A stretch of 5,799 nt of DNA, from assembly GCA_947587775.1 (NCBI GenBank), contig CANPYD010000068.1, positions 1 through 5,799 of the forward strand, read 5' to 3'. The DNA is from an uncultured Clostridia bacterium. GTDB taxonomy: Bacteria > Bacillota > Clostridia > Christensenellales > Borkfalkiaceae. Both the position numbers and the translations under genes were made by a program. The notes beneath the pieces are model-generated. The model saw only the letters and a list, made by a program, of their open reading frames with translations, did not search any database and was not told where the DNA came from. This document shows, one piece after another, positions 1 to 5,679 of this stretch (positions are counted from its first letter, which is position 1; each line of letters opens with the position of its first letter).

Positions 1-394
1 CTTCGAGAAACTCCCCGGCGGACGTCGCGCGGAGCGTTTCATCGAGATCGATCTCACAGAGAGCGTCCACGCCCGCCTTTGCAAAGATCTCCCGCCGCTC
101 ATCGCGGGTGAAGAGGATGTTCCCCTTTCCGCCGAATATCGTCGTGAGCAGAATGGGAAGATCCCCCTTTTTCGCCTCGGAAAGGAGCGCGCGGTGGCCG
201 AGATGGAGTCCGTCGAAGCCGCCCAAAAGGAGTGAGTACTTCGTTTGAGGGGATTCGGCCGCTGCCCACCCCCCTACCCCCCTCCATTGGAGGGGGCATG
301 TAGTTGAACCGCTCGGGAGGGGGCATGCGGTGGAGTCGCTCGGGAGGGGGCATGCGATGGAGTCGCTCGGGAGGGGACATGTATAAATCAACAT
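1..394 (-). CDS. ribF: RibF, bifunctional riboflavin kinase / FAD synthetase, N-terminal part (3' end beyond the window)
   Basis: RibF phosphorylates riboflavin to FMN and adenylates FMN to FAD in the cytoplasm. Only the start of the N-terminal adenylyltransferase domain is present. The frame (about 131 codons, no stop) reads KYSLLLGGFDGLHLGH at residues 52-67, the nucleotidyltransferase GxFDGxHxGH signature. A RibF-like FTRDERREIFAKAGVD and then TSAGEFLE follow. Position directly after truB supports the call. The only in-frame ATG is at 394-392, overlapping the truB stop by 7 bases (ATGTTGA). There is no Shine-Dalgarno sequence, so translation probably depends on coupling to truB. Oddity: residues about 5-51 are a repeat-derived, Cys/Pro/Ser- then Gly/Trp-rich stretch (units like CPLPSDSTA) before the catalytic core. 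Homologues, from memory, have the FDG motif near residue 8-25. The usual TFxPHP-like segment reads TTIFGGKG here. Identity is fairly sure; the true start codon is less so. Confidence 0.87.
   Translation of the reverse strand, partial: MLIYTCPLPSDSIACPLPSDSTACPLPSGSTTCPLQWRGVGGWAAAESPQTKYSLLLGGFDGLHLGHRALLSEAKKGDLPILLTTIFGGKGNILFTRDERREIFAKAGVDALCEIDLDETLRATSAGEFLE
265..296. repeat. Palindrome with flanking G/C homopolymer runs (REP/MITE-like candidate)
   Basis: Arms CCCCCTCCA (278-286) and TGGAGGGGG (288-296) are perfect inverted repeats around a single central T at 287. In the ribF message this could fold into an 8-base-pair GC-rich hairpin with a 3-base loop. Next to it are two six-C runs on the plus strand (269-274 and 277-282) and a three-C run (265-267), read as G6-TA-G6-T-GGG in the message. 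The right arm plus CATG is the first core of the adjacent tandem repeat, so the two structures seem to be parts of one element, perhaps about 245-381. No U tract follows, so it is not a standard terminator. That it is a dispersed genomic repeat is inference, because only one copy lies in this window. Confidence 0.7.
288..381. repeat. Tandem 27-base repeat, four cores, in frame in the ribF 5' end
   Basis: On the plus strand a 13-base core GGGAGGGGGCATG occurs at 288-300 (first base T), 315-327, 342-354 and 369-381 (one G to A change). The cores are separated by exactly 14 bases: 301-314, 328-341 and 355-368. The last two spacers differ by a single base and the first is more diverged, sharing its last five bases (GCTC preceded by C). 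The period of 27 is divisible by three, so on the minus strand every unit adds nine codons of ribF (CPLPSDSIA, CPLPSDSTA, CPLPSGSTT, then CPLQ) without changing frame. The lack of long spacers and the coding context rule out a CRISPR array. Its copy number may vary between strains. Confidence 0.85.
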
Positions 395-1221
395 AACTTT
401 TTGTCGGGGCGGAGGAGCCCTGCCTCCACAATGCCCGTGCCGTAAAACTGCCCGCCGCGGTATAATTTATAGACGCCGTCCGCGCAGTCGACGGGGACAT
501 GGACGCCGTGGAAGAACCTCTCGTCCCCCACTTCCATGCATTCAAAGGGCAAAACGCTCTCCGTGGGGATCAGATAATCCCCGACGTTCTCCGCCGTGAG
601 ATCGTCGAGGGGGACGGCGTGCTCCTTCGTAAAAATCCCGCTCGCCGTGCGGATGAGCTTCGTCATATACGCGCCCGTTCCAAGTGTTTCCCCCATGTCC
701 CGCGCAAGGGAGCGGATGTAGGTGCCGCTCCCGCAGACAATTTCAAACTCGAACTCGTCTTCCGCCGTCTGCTCTGTGAGCGCGAGGGAAAGGATCCTGA
801 CCTTCCGCGCGGGAAGCTCAATCTCTTTCCCCTTGCGGGCAAGCTCGTAACTCCTCTTTCCGTCCACCGAGATGGCGGAAAAGCGGGGCGGGCGCTGGGA
901 TATTTCCCCCGTAAATTGGGGAAGGATCGCCTCGACGGCGGATTTTGACGGTACCATGCCCGCAAACGTAGGTTCGGATTCGCGGTCGAGCGTCTCCGTC
1001 GTCCACCCGAAGCGGAAGCGGGCGAGATAGGTCTTTTCCTTGCCCAAAAAGTAGTCGAAAAGGCGCGCGGCATTGCCGACGCCGACAGGAAGCACCCCCT
1101 CCGCAAGGGGATCGAGGGTGCCCAAATGCCCGCAGGGGCTCTTCGTGAGCCGCTTGGCGCGGTTCACACAATATGCGGAAGAGATCCCCTCCCGCTTGTA
1201 GATATTCAAAAATCCCGTCAT
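388..1221 (-). CDS. truB: TruB, tRNA pseudouridine-55 synthase
   Basis: TruB isomerises uridine-55 of the tRNA T-loop to pseudouridine and also acts as a tRNA-folding chaperone. The 277-residue protein has the family motifs in order. GHLGTLDPLAEGVLPV at 31-46 carries the catalytic Asp37. KTYLARFRFG at 63-72 carries the active-site Tyr65. RPPRFSAISVDGKRSYELAR at 110-129 is the substrate-binding motif. CGSGTYIRSLARDMG at 163-177 carries Arg170. Residues about 225-277 match the small C-terminal domain (GVHVPVDCADGVYKLYRGGQFYGTG). Length is slightly below the usual 290-310. In GHLGTLDP, Leu33 stands where many relatives have Thr. The start ATG overlaps the stop of the upstream phosphoesterase gene as ATGA, and the sequence before it (CAATATCTGGATCT) has no convincing ribosome binding site. 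Translation is therefore probably coupled. Confidence 0.97.
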   Translation of the reverse strand: MTGFLNIYKREGISSAYCVNRAKRLTKSPCGHLGTLDPLAEGVLPVGVGNAARLFDYFLGKEKTYLARFRFGWTTETLDRESEPTFAGMVPSKSAVEAILPQFTGEISQRPPRFSAISVDGKRSYELARKGKEIELPARKVRILSLALTEQTAEDEFEFEIVCGSGTYIRSLARDMGETLGTGAYMTKLIRTASGIFTKEHAVPLDDLTAENVGDYLIPTESVLPFECMEVGDERFFHGVHVPVDCADGVYKLYRGGQFYGTGIVEAGLLRPDKKLC

Positions 1222-2177
1222 AGATCCAGATATTGCGACACCGTGAAGCGGAGCCTGTCGATCACTTCTTCCGCTTCACCGAACAGCATACAGCCCGCAG
1301 CGCGGACGTGCCCGCCGCCGCCGAACACGCGCGCGATTGCGTTGACGTCCGCCGTCTTGGAGCGGAAAGAGACCTGATACTGCCCGTGCCTGACTTCGAG
1401 AAGGCACACGCTCACCTCGACGACGTCGACCGAGCGTGCAAAATCGACGATCCCCTCTGTCGCATCCGCTTTCAAGCCGTAGTGTTCCAACATATCCGCG
1501 GGAATGATTGCGACGGCGAGTTTATCGTCCAAGAAATAGCGCACCTTCGAGGCAACGGCGGCATAGAGCTGTGCGCGCGCCTTGGAGCGCTTGTTCTGAA
1601 GTTCATAGGTGATGCGCTCGATGTTCGCACCGCCGTCCATACAGCGGGCGGCGAGGCGGAGAGTATCGCCCGTCACGTCGTCGTGCGAGAAGGAGCCCGA
1701 ATCGGTCACGAGCCCTGCAAGAAGGCAGGCGCAGATCGTCTTGTCGAATTTTACGCCGAGCGCATCGATGAGCGCGGCGATATTTTCGCAGTTGCTCGCG
1801 CAGGGGTGCACATGGTTGTATTTCGCATAGCGCGTGTTCGAGACGTGATGGTCGATATTGAACGTCGGACGCTTCCGCGCCGCGCGAAAGTAGAAATCCT
1901 TCAGTTCTCCGAGCCTTCCCGTGTCGCTCACGTCCACGCAGATGAGGCCGTCGGCATCGGCGGGCGTGCGGGTGATCTTATCGGCGCCGTCAAGACAGGA
2001 AAACTTCTCGGGCAGATCCCCCTCATTCGCCACTTGGCAGGAAATACCGAGTATGCCGAGAGCGCGGCCCAGCGCAAGGGCACTCCCGACGGTATCGCCG
2101 TCCGGACGCACATGCGTGAAGATGACCGCGCTCTTAAGTGTTTTGATAGACTCTGCGATTTGAGCGATCGTATTCAT
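1218..2177 (-). CDS. nrnA: DHH/DHHA1 phosphoesterase, NrnA type (oligoribonuclease / pAp phosphatase)
   Basis: NrnA-type enzymes remove nucleotides from very short RNAs and dephosphorylate pAp to AMP, using two metal ions, usually manganese. The 319-residue protein shows HVRPDGDTVGS (22-32, motif I, metal ligands His22, Asp26, Asp28), CVDVSDTGRLG (80-90, Asp82), NIDHHVSNT (107-115, the DHH motif at 109-111) and TDSGSFS (158-164, Asp159). The C-terminal DHHA1 substrate-binding domain ends in FGGGGHVRAAG (285-295). Length matches the family (about 310-320). The start ATG overlaps the rbfA stop as ATGA and is preceded by AAGGA (2184-2188) at a 6-base spacing. Position between rbfA and truB is the usual place for this gene in Firmicutes. 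Whether nano-RNA, pAp or a cyclic dinucleotide breakdown product is the main substrate cannot be read from sequence. Confidence 0.94.
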   Translation of the reverse strand: MNTIAQIAESIKTLKSAVIFTHVRPDGDTVGSALALGRALGILGISCQVANEGDLPEKFSCLDGADKITRTPADADGLICVDVSDTGRLGELKDFYFRAARKRPTFNIDHHVSNTRYAKYNHVHPCASNCENIAALIDALGVKFDKTICACLLAGLVTDSGSFSHDDVTGDTLRLAARCMDGGANIERITYELQNKRSKARAQLYAAVASKVRYFLDDKLAVAIIPADMLEHYGLKADATEGIVDFARSVDVVEVSVCLLEVRHGQYQVSFRSKTADVNAIARVFGGGGHVRAAGCMLFGEAEEVIDRLRFTVSQYLDL

Positions 2178-2530
2178 GATTCATCCTTATGAAGTTTTGC
2201 AAAGAGCTCGTCCATTTTGGAGCCGTACTCCATGCTCCCGTCCTCGATGAACGTGAGAAGGGGCACGGTGCGCATGCGCATGACTTTTGCAAGCTCCTTG
2301 CGAACGAACCCCGCATTCTCCCTGACGATCGCAAGGCTCCGCTCCTTCTGCGCCGCGTCGGCATAGACGCTGATGTAGATCTTTGCGGTCTTGAGGTCGG
2401 GCGCGACGTCCGCTTCCGTCACGGAAATGATGCCTTTCAGCTCCGGCTCTTTGTCTTTGAGGGTTCCCGAGAGGATCGCCGCGATCTCCTTCTGAAACTC
2501 ACTGTTGAGTCTGTCTGTCCGCTTCGTCAT
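2174..2530 (-). CDS. rbfA: RbfA, 30S ribosome-binding factor
   Basis: RbfA is a small single KH-type protein that binds the immature 30S subunit and assists late 16S rRNA 5'-end maturation, notably in the cold. The 118-residue product starts [20 protein letters not shown]. It has the typical middle (ISVTEADVAPDLKTAKIYISVY, about residues 35-56, split here around Asp45) and the family signature in its second half, RKELAKVMRMRTVPLLTF (77-94) then EDGSMEYGSKMDELF (96-110). Length is normal for the family (about 115-135). The frame is open further upstream to 2611, but those codons lie inside infB and do not look like RbfA. The ATG at 2530 overlaps the infB stop as ATGA and has GAGGAG at 2539-2544, 8 bases ahead, which settles the start. 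Confidence 0.97.
   Translation of the reverse strand: MTKRTDRLNSEFQKEIAAILSGTLKDKEPELKGIISVTEADVAPDLKTAKIYISVYADAAQKERSLAIVRENAGFVRKELAKVMRMRTVPLLTFIEDGSMEYGSKMDELFAKLHKDES
2184..2188 (-). promoter_or_regulatory. Ribosome binding site of nrnA
   Basis: AAGGA on the minus strand, 6 bases before the nrnA ATG at 2177, lies within the last rbfA codons. It is a moderate match that probably works together with translational coupling through the ATGA overlap. Confidence 0.7.
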
Positions 2531-5118
2531 TGCTTGATCTCCTCGATGACATAGCATTCGATAAAGTCGCCGACCCTGATCTCGTTGAAGCCGTCGATCG
2601 CGCAGCCGCATTCCATGCCCGCAGACATTTCCTTGACTTCGTCCTTATAGTGCTTCAACGTCTTGACGTTGCCCTCGACGATCATGATATTGTCGCGGTA
2701 GATCCGCAGTTTTCCGCCGCGGACGAGCTTGCCCTCTTCGACGAGGCACCCCGCGACCGTACCGACGCCCGTGATCTGGAAGGTCTCCTTGACTTCCGCC
2801 TTCCCCATATAGACTTCCTTGTATTTGGGGGAAAGCATGCCGTGAAGGGCGGCTTCCATGTCGTCGAGAAGCTCGTAGATGATGCGGTATTGCCTGACGT
2901 CGACGTGCGTACGCTCGGCAAGCGTCTTGCTTTTGCTGTCGGGACGGACGTTGAAGCCGATGACGACAGCGTTTGCGCTGTCCGCAAGCATGATATCGCT
3001 TTCGGTGATCGCGCCCGCCGCCGCGTGGATGACTTTGACGCGGACTTCCTCATTCGAGAGTTTTTCGAGCGAGCTCCTGACCGCTTCCACCGAGCCCTGC
3101 ACGTCGCCCTTGACGATGACGTTGAGCGTCTTGAGGGTTCCCTCGGAGACGTCTTTGAACAGGTCGTCGAGGCTGGTCTTTTTCATCTCGCGGATCATGG
3201 ATTCGCGCTCCTTGTTCTTGCGCTCTTCCTGTACCTTCTTCATCAGGGACTGTTCGACGGCGAAGATCGTATCGCCCGCGCCGGGGACGTCCTCGAGCCC
3301 AAGCACGGAGACCGCCTCGGAGGGACCCGCTTCCTTGACCTGCTTGCCCTTGTCGTCGAACATCGCGCGGACGCGTCCCATCGTCATACCGGAAATGAGA
3401 TTGTCGCCCGTGCGGAGGGTGCCGTTCTGGATGAGGACGCTCGCCATGGGACCCTTGCCCTTGTCGAGTTTCGCCTCGATGACGACGCCCTTCGCCTTCC
3501 GTGCGGGATCTGCTTTGAGTTCGAGCATTTCCGCTTCGAGAAGGATGCTTTCGAGCAATGCGTCGATCCCCTCGCCCGTCTTTGCGGAGACGGGGACGAT
3601 CATGACGTCGCCGCCCCATTCCTCGGGAACGAGGTCGTATTTCATGAGCCCCTGCTTCACCTTGTCGGGATCGACATGAGGCTTATCCATCTTATTCATC
3701 GCCACGATGATGGGCACATCCGCCGCCTTCGCATGGTCGATCGCCTCGACCGTCTGCGGCATGATCCCATCGTCCGCCGCCACAACGAGGACGACGATAT
3801 CCGTGACCTTCGCCCCTCTCGCACGCATGGCGGTGAACGCCGCATGCCCGGGGGTATCGATAAATGTGATGCGTCTGTTTTCGCCGAGATCGACGGTATA
3901 GGCGCCGATGCTCTGCGTAATGCCGCCCGCTTCCCCTTCCGTGACGTTGGTGCTCCTGATCTTGTCGAGAAGGGAGGTCTTGCCATGGTCGACATGCCCC
4001 ATGACGGTGACGACGGGCGGGCGGGGAACCGCGTTGGCGTCGTCCCCTTCGCCGTGTACCTCGATCAAGGTCTCCTCTGCCGTCTTTTCGGGCTTATATT
4101 CGAGATCGATCCCGAGTTCGAGCGCGATAAACGCCGCGTTGTCGTAATCGATGGACTCGTTCACCGTCTTCGTGACGCCCTCGCGGAAGAGTTTTTTGAC
4201 GATCTCAACCGCGGAGATGCCGAGCTTTTCGGAGAGCACTTTGATGGGGATCTCCTTCGTCGTGACGACGGCATGATCGATCTTGACCGTCTCGCGCTCC
4301 CGCTTTACGCCCTTCTTCTGGAACCGTGCCTTGCGGTAGCCGCTCTTCTCCTCGTCGAAATCGCCGATGCTCGCCCCCTGCTGGCGCTGGAGTGCGCGCT
4401 TGTTGACGGGACGGCGCTCGACAAAGGTCTTTTCAAACTTTTTGGGTGACTCCTTGCGCTGGACAGGTGCGGGAGGAGGCGGCGCGACGGGTCTTGCCCC
4501 TGCGGGACGTCCCATCGGCGGCCTTGCGCCCATGCCCTGCGGGCGGGGCGCCCCCCCCTGCGGACGGGGCGGGTAGGGACCGCGGTTCTGTTGCGGACGG
4601 GACTGCCCTGCGGGAGGCGTATAGGTAGGTCTCCCCTGCGGCGCTTTCGTCTCGGGACGGAAGGTCGTACGTGGTGCCGATTGTGCGGGTGCGGGAGCCT
4701 TCGGTGCCGTCCGCGTCTCCGAGTTCTTTTCGGGTGCGGGCACGGGCGCCGGAGCGGGAGCGGGTTCGGGTTCGGGCTCAGCCGCCTTTTCCGCTACGAC
4801 GGGCGCGGGCTCGGGTTCGGGCGCGGGCTCTGCGGCGGGAACGGGTTCGGGCTCGCGCGCCTTCTCCGCTTCGAGCCGCTGACGCTCCGCCTCTTCGGCG
4901 GCGCGCGCCTCTTCTTCCGCTCTTAAGCGGCTCTCCTCCTCTTCGCGCAGGCGCACCTCTTCCTCGGCACGCTTCTTTGCGACCGCCGCCTCGAGCTCGG
5001 CGAGCTTCTTCATGAGCTCGGAGAGCTGCTTCTCGTTTGCGGCGATCGCCTTTTGCAGAGCCACCGTATCTTTATCCGTGATCAGAAGATTGAGTTTTTC
5101 AATATTCTCGTAAGCCAT
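2527..5118 (-). CDS. infB: Translation initiation factor IF-2
   Basis: IF-2 is the GTPase that places fMet-tRNA on the 30S subunit and drives 50S joining. The 863 residues divide as follows. Residues 1-88 are a charged, probably coiled-coil stretch (Glu/Ala/Arg/Lys). Residues 89-140 are Glu-Pro/Ala-Pro dipeptide repeats. Residues 141-225 are rich in Pro, Gly, Arg and Gln. Residues 226-285 are basic. One IF2_N domain follows at about 286-340 ([22 protein letters not shown]). The G domain has P-loop GHVDHGKT (374-381), GGITQ (398-402), DTPGH (421-425), NKMD (475-478) and SAK (511-513). Domains II-IV follow to the end ([11 protein letters not shown] at 670-680; [10 protein letters not shown] at 781-790). 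It is longer than B. subtilis IF-2 (about 716), all in the N-terminus. No second IF2_N is seen at the extreme N-terminus, where Bacillus has one. All GTPase motifs are intact. Confidence 0.99.
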   Translation of the reverse strand: MAYENIEKLNLLITDKDTVALQKAIAANEKQLSELMKKLAELEAAVAKKRAEEEVRLREEEESRLRAEEEARAAEEAERQRLEAEKAREPEPVPAAEPAPEPEPAPVVAEKAAEPEPEPAPAPAPVPAPEKNSETRTAPKAPAPAQSAPRTTFRPETKAPQGRPTYTPPAGQSRPQQNRGPYPPRPQGGAPRPQGMGARPPMGRPAGARPVAPPPPAPVQRKESPKKFEKTFVERRPVNKRALQRQQGASIGDFDEEKSGYRKARFQKKGVKRERETVKIDHAVVTTKEIPIKVLSEKLGISAVEIVKKLFREGVTKTVNESIDYDNAAFIALELGIDLEYKPEKTAEETLIEVHGEGDDANAVPRPPVVTVMGHVDHGKTSLLDKIRSTNVTEGEAGGITQSIGAYTVDLGENRRITFIDTPGHAAFTAMRARGAKVTDIVVLVVAADDGIMPQTVEAIDHAKAADVPIIVAMNKMDKPHVDPDKVKQGLMKYDLVPEEWGGDVMIVPVSAKTGEGIDALLESILLEAEMLELKADPARKAKGVVIEAKLDKGKGPMASVLIQNGTLRTGDNLISGMTMGRVRAMFDDKGKQVKEAGPSEAVSVLGLEDVPGAGDTIFAVEQSLMKKVQEERKNKERESMIREMKKTSLDDLFKDVSEGTLKTLNVIVKGDVQGSVEAVRSSLEKLSNEEVRVKVIHAAAGAITESDIMLADSANAVVIGFNVRPDSKSKTLAERTHVDVRQYRIIYELLDDMEAALHGMLSPKYKEVYMGKAEVKETFQITGVGTVAGCLVEEGKLVRGGKLRIYRDNIMIVEGNVKTLKHYKDEVKEMSAGMECGCAIDGFNEIRVGDFIECYVIEEIKQ
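2539..2544 (-). promoter_or_regulatory. Ribosome binding site of rbfA (decides the start)
   Basis: GAGGAG on the minus strand, 8 bases before the rbfA ATG at 2530, lies within the last infB codons. It favours this ATG over upstream in-frame starts lying within infB. Confidence 0.8.
4732..4776 (+). other. G-quadruplex-capable motif on the infB template strand, cluster 1
   Basis: Seven GGG tracts lie on the plus strand, starting at 4732, 4738, 4744, 4756, 4762, 4768 and 4774. Most are separated by 3 bases, with one 9-base gap, so this satisfies the G3N1-7 rule several times over. The last four tracts alone (4756-4776) form a compact motif with 3-base loops. It arises from Pro (CCC/CCG) codons in the Pro/Ala/Glu repeats of IF-2. 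It lies on the DNA template strand, so the mRNA itself is C-rich and would not form it. Confidence 0.6.
4801..4827 (+). other. G-quadruplex-capable motif on the infB template strand, cluster 2
   Basis: Five GGG tracts (4801, 4807, 4813, 4819, 4825) are separated by exactly 3 bases (CGC, CTC, TTC, CGC). This is a canonical motif. It comes from alternating Glu-Pro and Ala-Pro codons of IF-2 residues near 98-106. Further GGG tracts follow at 4837, 4843 and 4849. Confidence 0.65.
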
Positions 5119-5125
5119 TCAAATA

Positions 5126-5132
5126 CCTTCCT
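5126..5132 (-). promoter_or_regulatory. Ribosome binding site of infB
   Basis: AGGAAGG on the minus strand, 7 bases before the infB ATG, lies in the 17-base gap after ylxQ. This is the longest intergenic gap in the window, and it holds no promoter or terminator that I can see. Confidence 0.8.
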
Positions 5133-5135
5133 GTC

Positions 5136-5420
5136 CTATTCTCCGATTTCCCCGATAATCGCCGCCGCAAGATTTTCGTCGCGCACAGCGGCAAGCATGC
5201 AGCCCGGCTTTCCGACCGCTTCCCCCAAATCTTCGAGGAAGAGAAGACGGCAGCCGAGTCTCGATTTCTGTTTTTCGATCTCCTTTCGCGAATTGACCCC
5301 GACAGCGGGATCCGCAACGAGAAGAAAGCATTTTTTTACCGTCGCCGCGGCGTTGACACCAAGGGTGAGCTTCCCCGCCCTGCGGGCGAATCCAAGATAA
5401 CTTGCGGCCTTACTTCGCAC
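5136..5420 (-). CDS. ylxQ: YlxQ, L7Ae-family small RNA-binding protein
   Basis: This 94-residue protein belongs to the ribosomal L7Ae/L30e family. Family members bind kink-turn-like RNA, but the cellular role of YlxQ is not settled. The recognisable part is YLGFARRAGKLTLGVNAA (8-25), the usual family start. A hydrophobic strand, KCFLLVADPA, follows at about 30-39, then NSRKEIEKQ at 43-51. Length is close to the roughly 100 residues of Bacillus YlxQ. The start is GTG at 5420-5418, overlapping the last 11 bases of ylxR. AGGAGG at 5427-5432 sits 6 bases ahead of it, and the next in-frame Met is at residue 75, so GTG is the credible start. It is co-transcribed between ylxR and infB, the conserved Firmicutes position, which suggests a role linked to translation or RNA processing. 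Confidence 0.9.
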   Translation of the reverse strand: MRSKAASYLGFARRAGKLTLGVNAAATVKKCFLLVADPAVGVNSRKEIEKQKSRLGCRLLFLEDLGEAVGKPGCMLAAVRDENLAAAIIGEIGE

Positions 5421-5679
5421 CGAACGCCTCCTCGATGCCGAGATACACTTCCTCGGGCACTTCCGCGGAAAACGCCTTGTTGAGAAGGCGGTACTTCCTG
5501 AGCCGCTTGACGCAATCGGCGCTGTTGCAGATGTACGCGCCGCGCCCCGAAAGTTTGCCCGAGAAATCGAGCGTGATCTCTCCCGCCGCGCTTTTCACGA
5601 TGCGGAGCATGTCGCGCTTGGGTTTCTCCTCTCTGCATGCGATGCAGGTGCGCATGGGAATTTTGCGCTCTTTCGGCAT
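5410..5679 (-). CDS. ylxR: YlxR (RnpM) family RNA-binding protein
   Basis: This 89-residue protein has the full YlxR signature. PMRTCIACREEKPKRDMLRIV lies at about 8-28, KSAAGEITLDFSGKLSGRGAYIC at 29-51 with the hallmark GRGAY at 45-49, and CVKRLRKYRLLNKAF at 56-70. Four cysteines (12, 15, 51, 56) sit at the family positions. In B. subtilis the protein has been reported to bind the RNase P RNA and modulate RNase P (hence rnpM), and it has also been described as nucleoid-associated. Which of these applies here is unknown. The ATG follows directly on the nusA stop codon (TAA-ATG, no gap). GGAGG at 5685-5689, inside the last nusA codons, lies 5 bases ahead of it. Length is normal (about 90). Confidence 0.95.
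   Translation of the reverse strand: MPKERKIPMRTCIACREEKPKRDMLRIVKSAAGEITLDFSGKLSGRGAYICNSADCVKRLRKYRLLNKAFSAEVPEEVYLGIEEAFGAK
5427..5432 (-). promoter_or_regulatory. Ribosome binding site of ylxQ (decides the GTG start)
   Basis: AGGAGG on the minus strand, 6 bases before the GTG at 5420-5418, lies inside the last codons of ylxR. It is a perfect Shine-Dalgarno match and supports the non-ATG start of ylxQ. Confidence 0.85.

Noticed and set aside
278..296. Palindrome considered as a rho-independent terminator after truB
   Set aside because: The stem is strong but no U run follows on the minus strand. G-rich sequence follows instead, and the ribF frame continues through it.
269..296. G-quadruplex in the ribF message
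   Set aside because: The runs G6, G6 and GGG plus GG give only three tracts of three or more separated by loops, so the standard four-tract rule is not met. Only a weak two-tetrad form is possible.
288..381. Tandem repeats considered as a small CRISPR array
   Set aside because: Cores are only 13 bases, spacers are 14 bases and two of them are nearly identical, there are no cas genes, and the whole stretch is in frame with ribF.
99..545. 148-codon minus-strand frame with repeated PPPERLHRM units
   Set aside because: It is the tandem repeat read in another frame, overlapping both truB and ribF. It does not contain the FDGLHLGH motif and its two ends are off-frame reading of known genes.
499..948. 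149-codon plus-strand frame opposite truB
   Set aside because: Antisense shadow of truB with no recognisable motif. The minus strand carries complete TruB motifs.
1233..2192. 319-codon open frame on the plus strand, mirroring nrnA almost exactly
   Set aside because: Antisense shadow. The minus strand carries all the DHH and DHHA1 motifs, while this frame has only Arg/His/Asp-rich sequence.
2531..2611. N-terminal extension of rbfA by 27 codons
   Set aside because: These codons lie inside infB in another frame and do not resemble RbfA. The ATG at 2530 has a good ribosome binding site and the ATGA overlap seen elsewhere in this operon.
2530..4449. Long open frame (639 codons) on the plus strand opposite infB
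   Set aside because: It is the antisense shadow of infB. The product is an Asp/His/Arg/Leu-rich string with no recognisable domain, as expected when a GC-rich gene is read backwards, and it has no context or ribosome binding site evidence.
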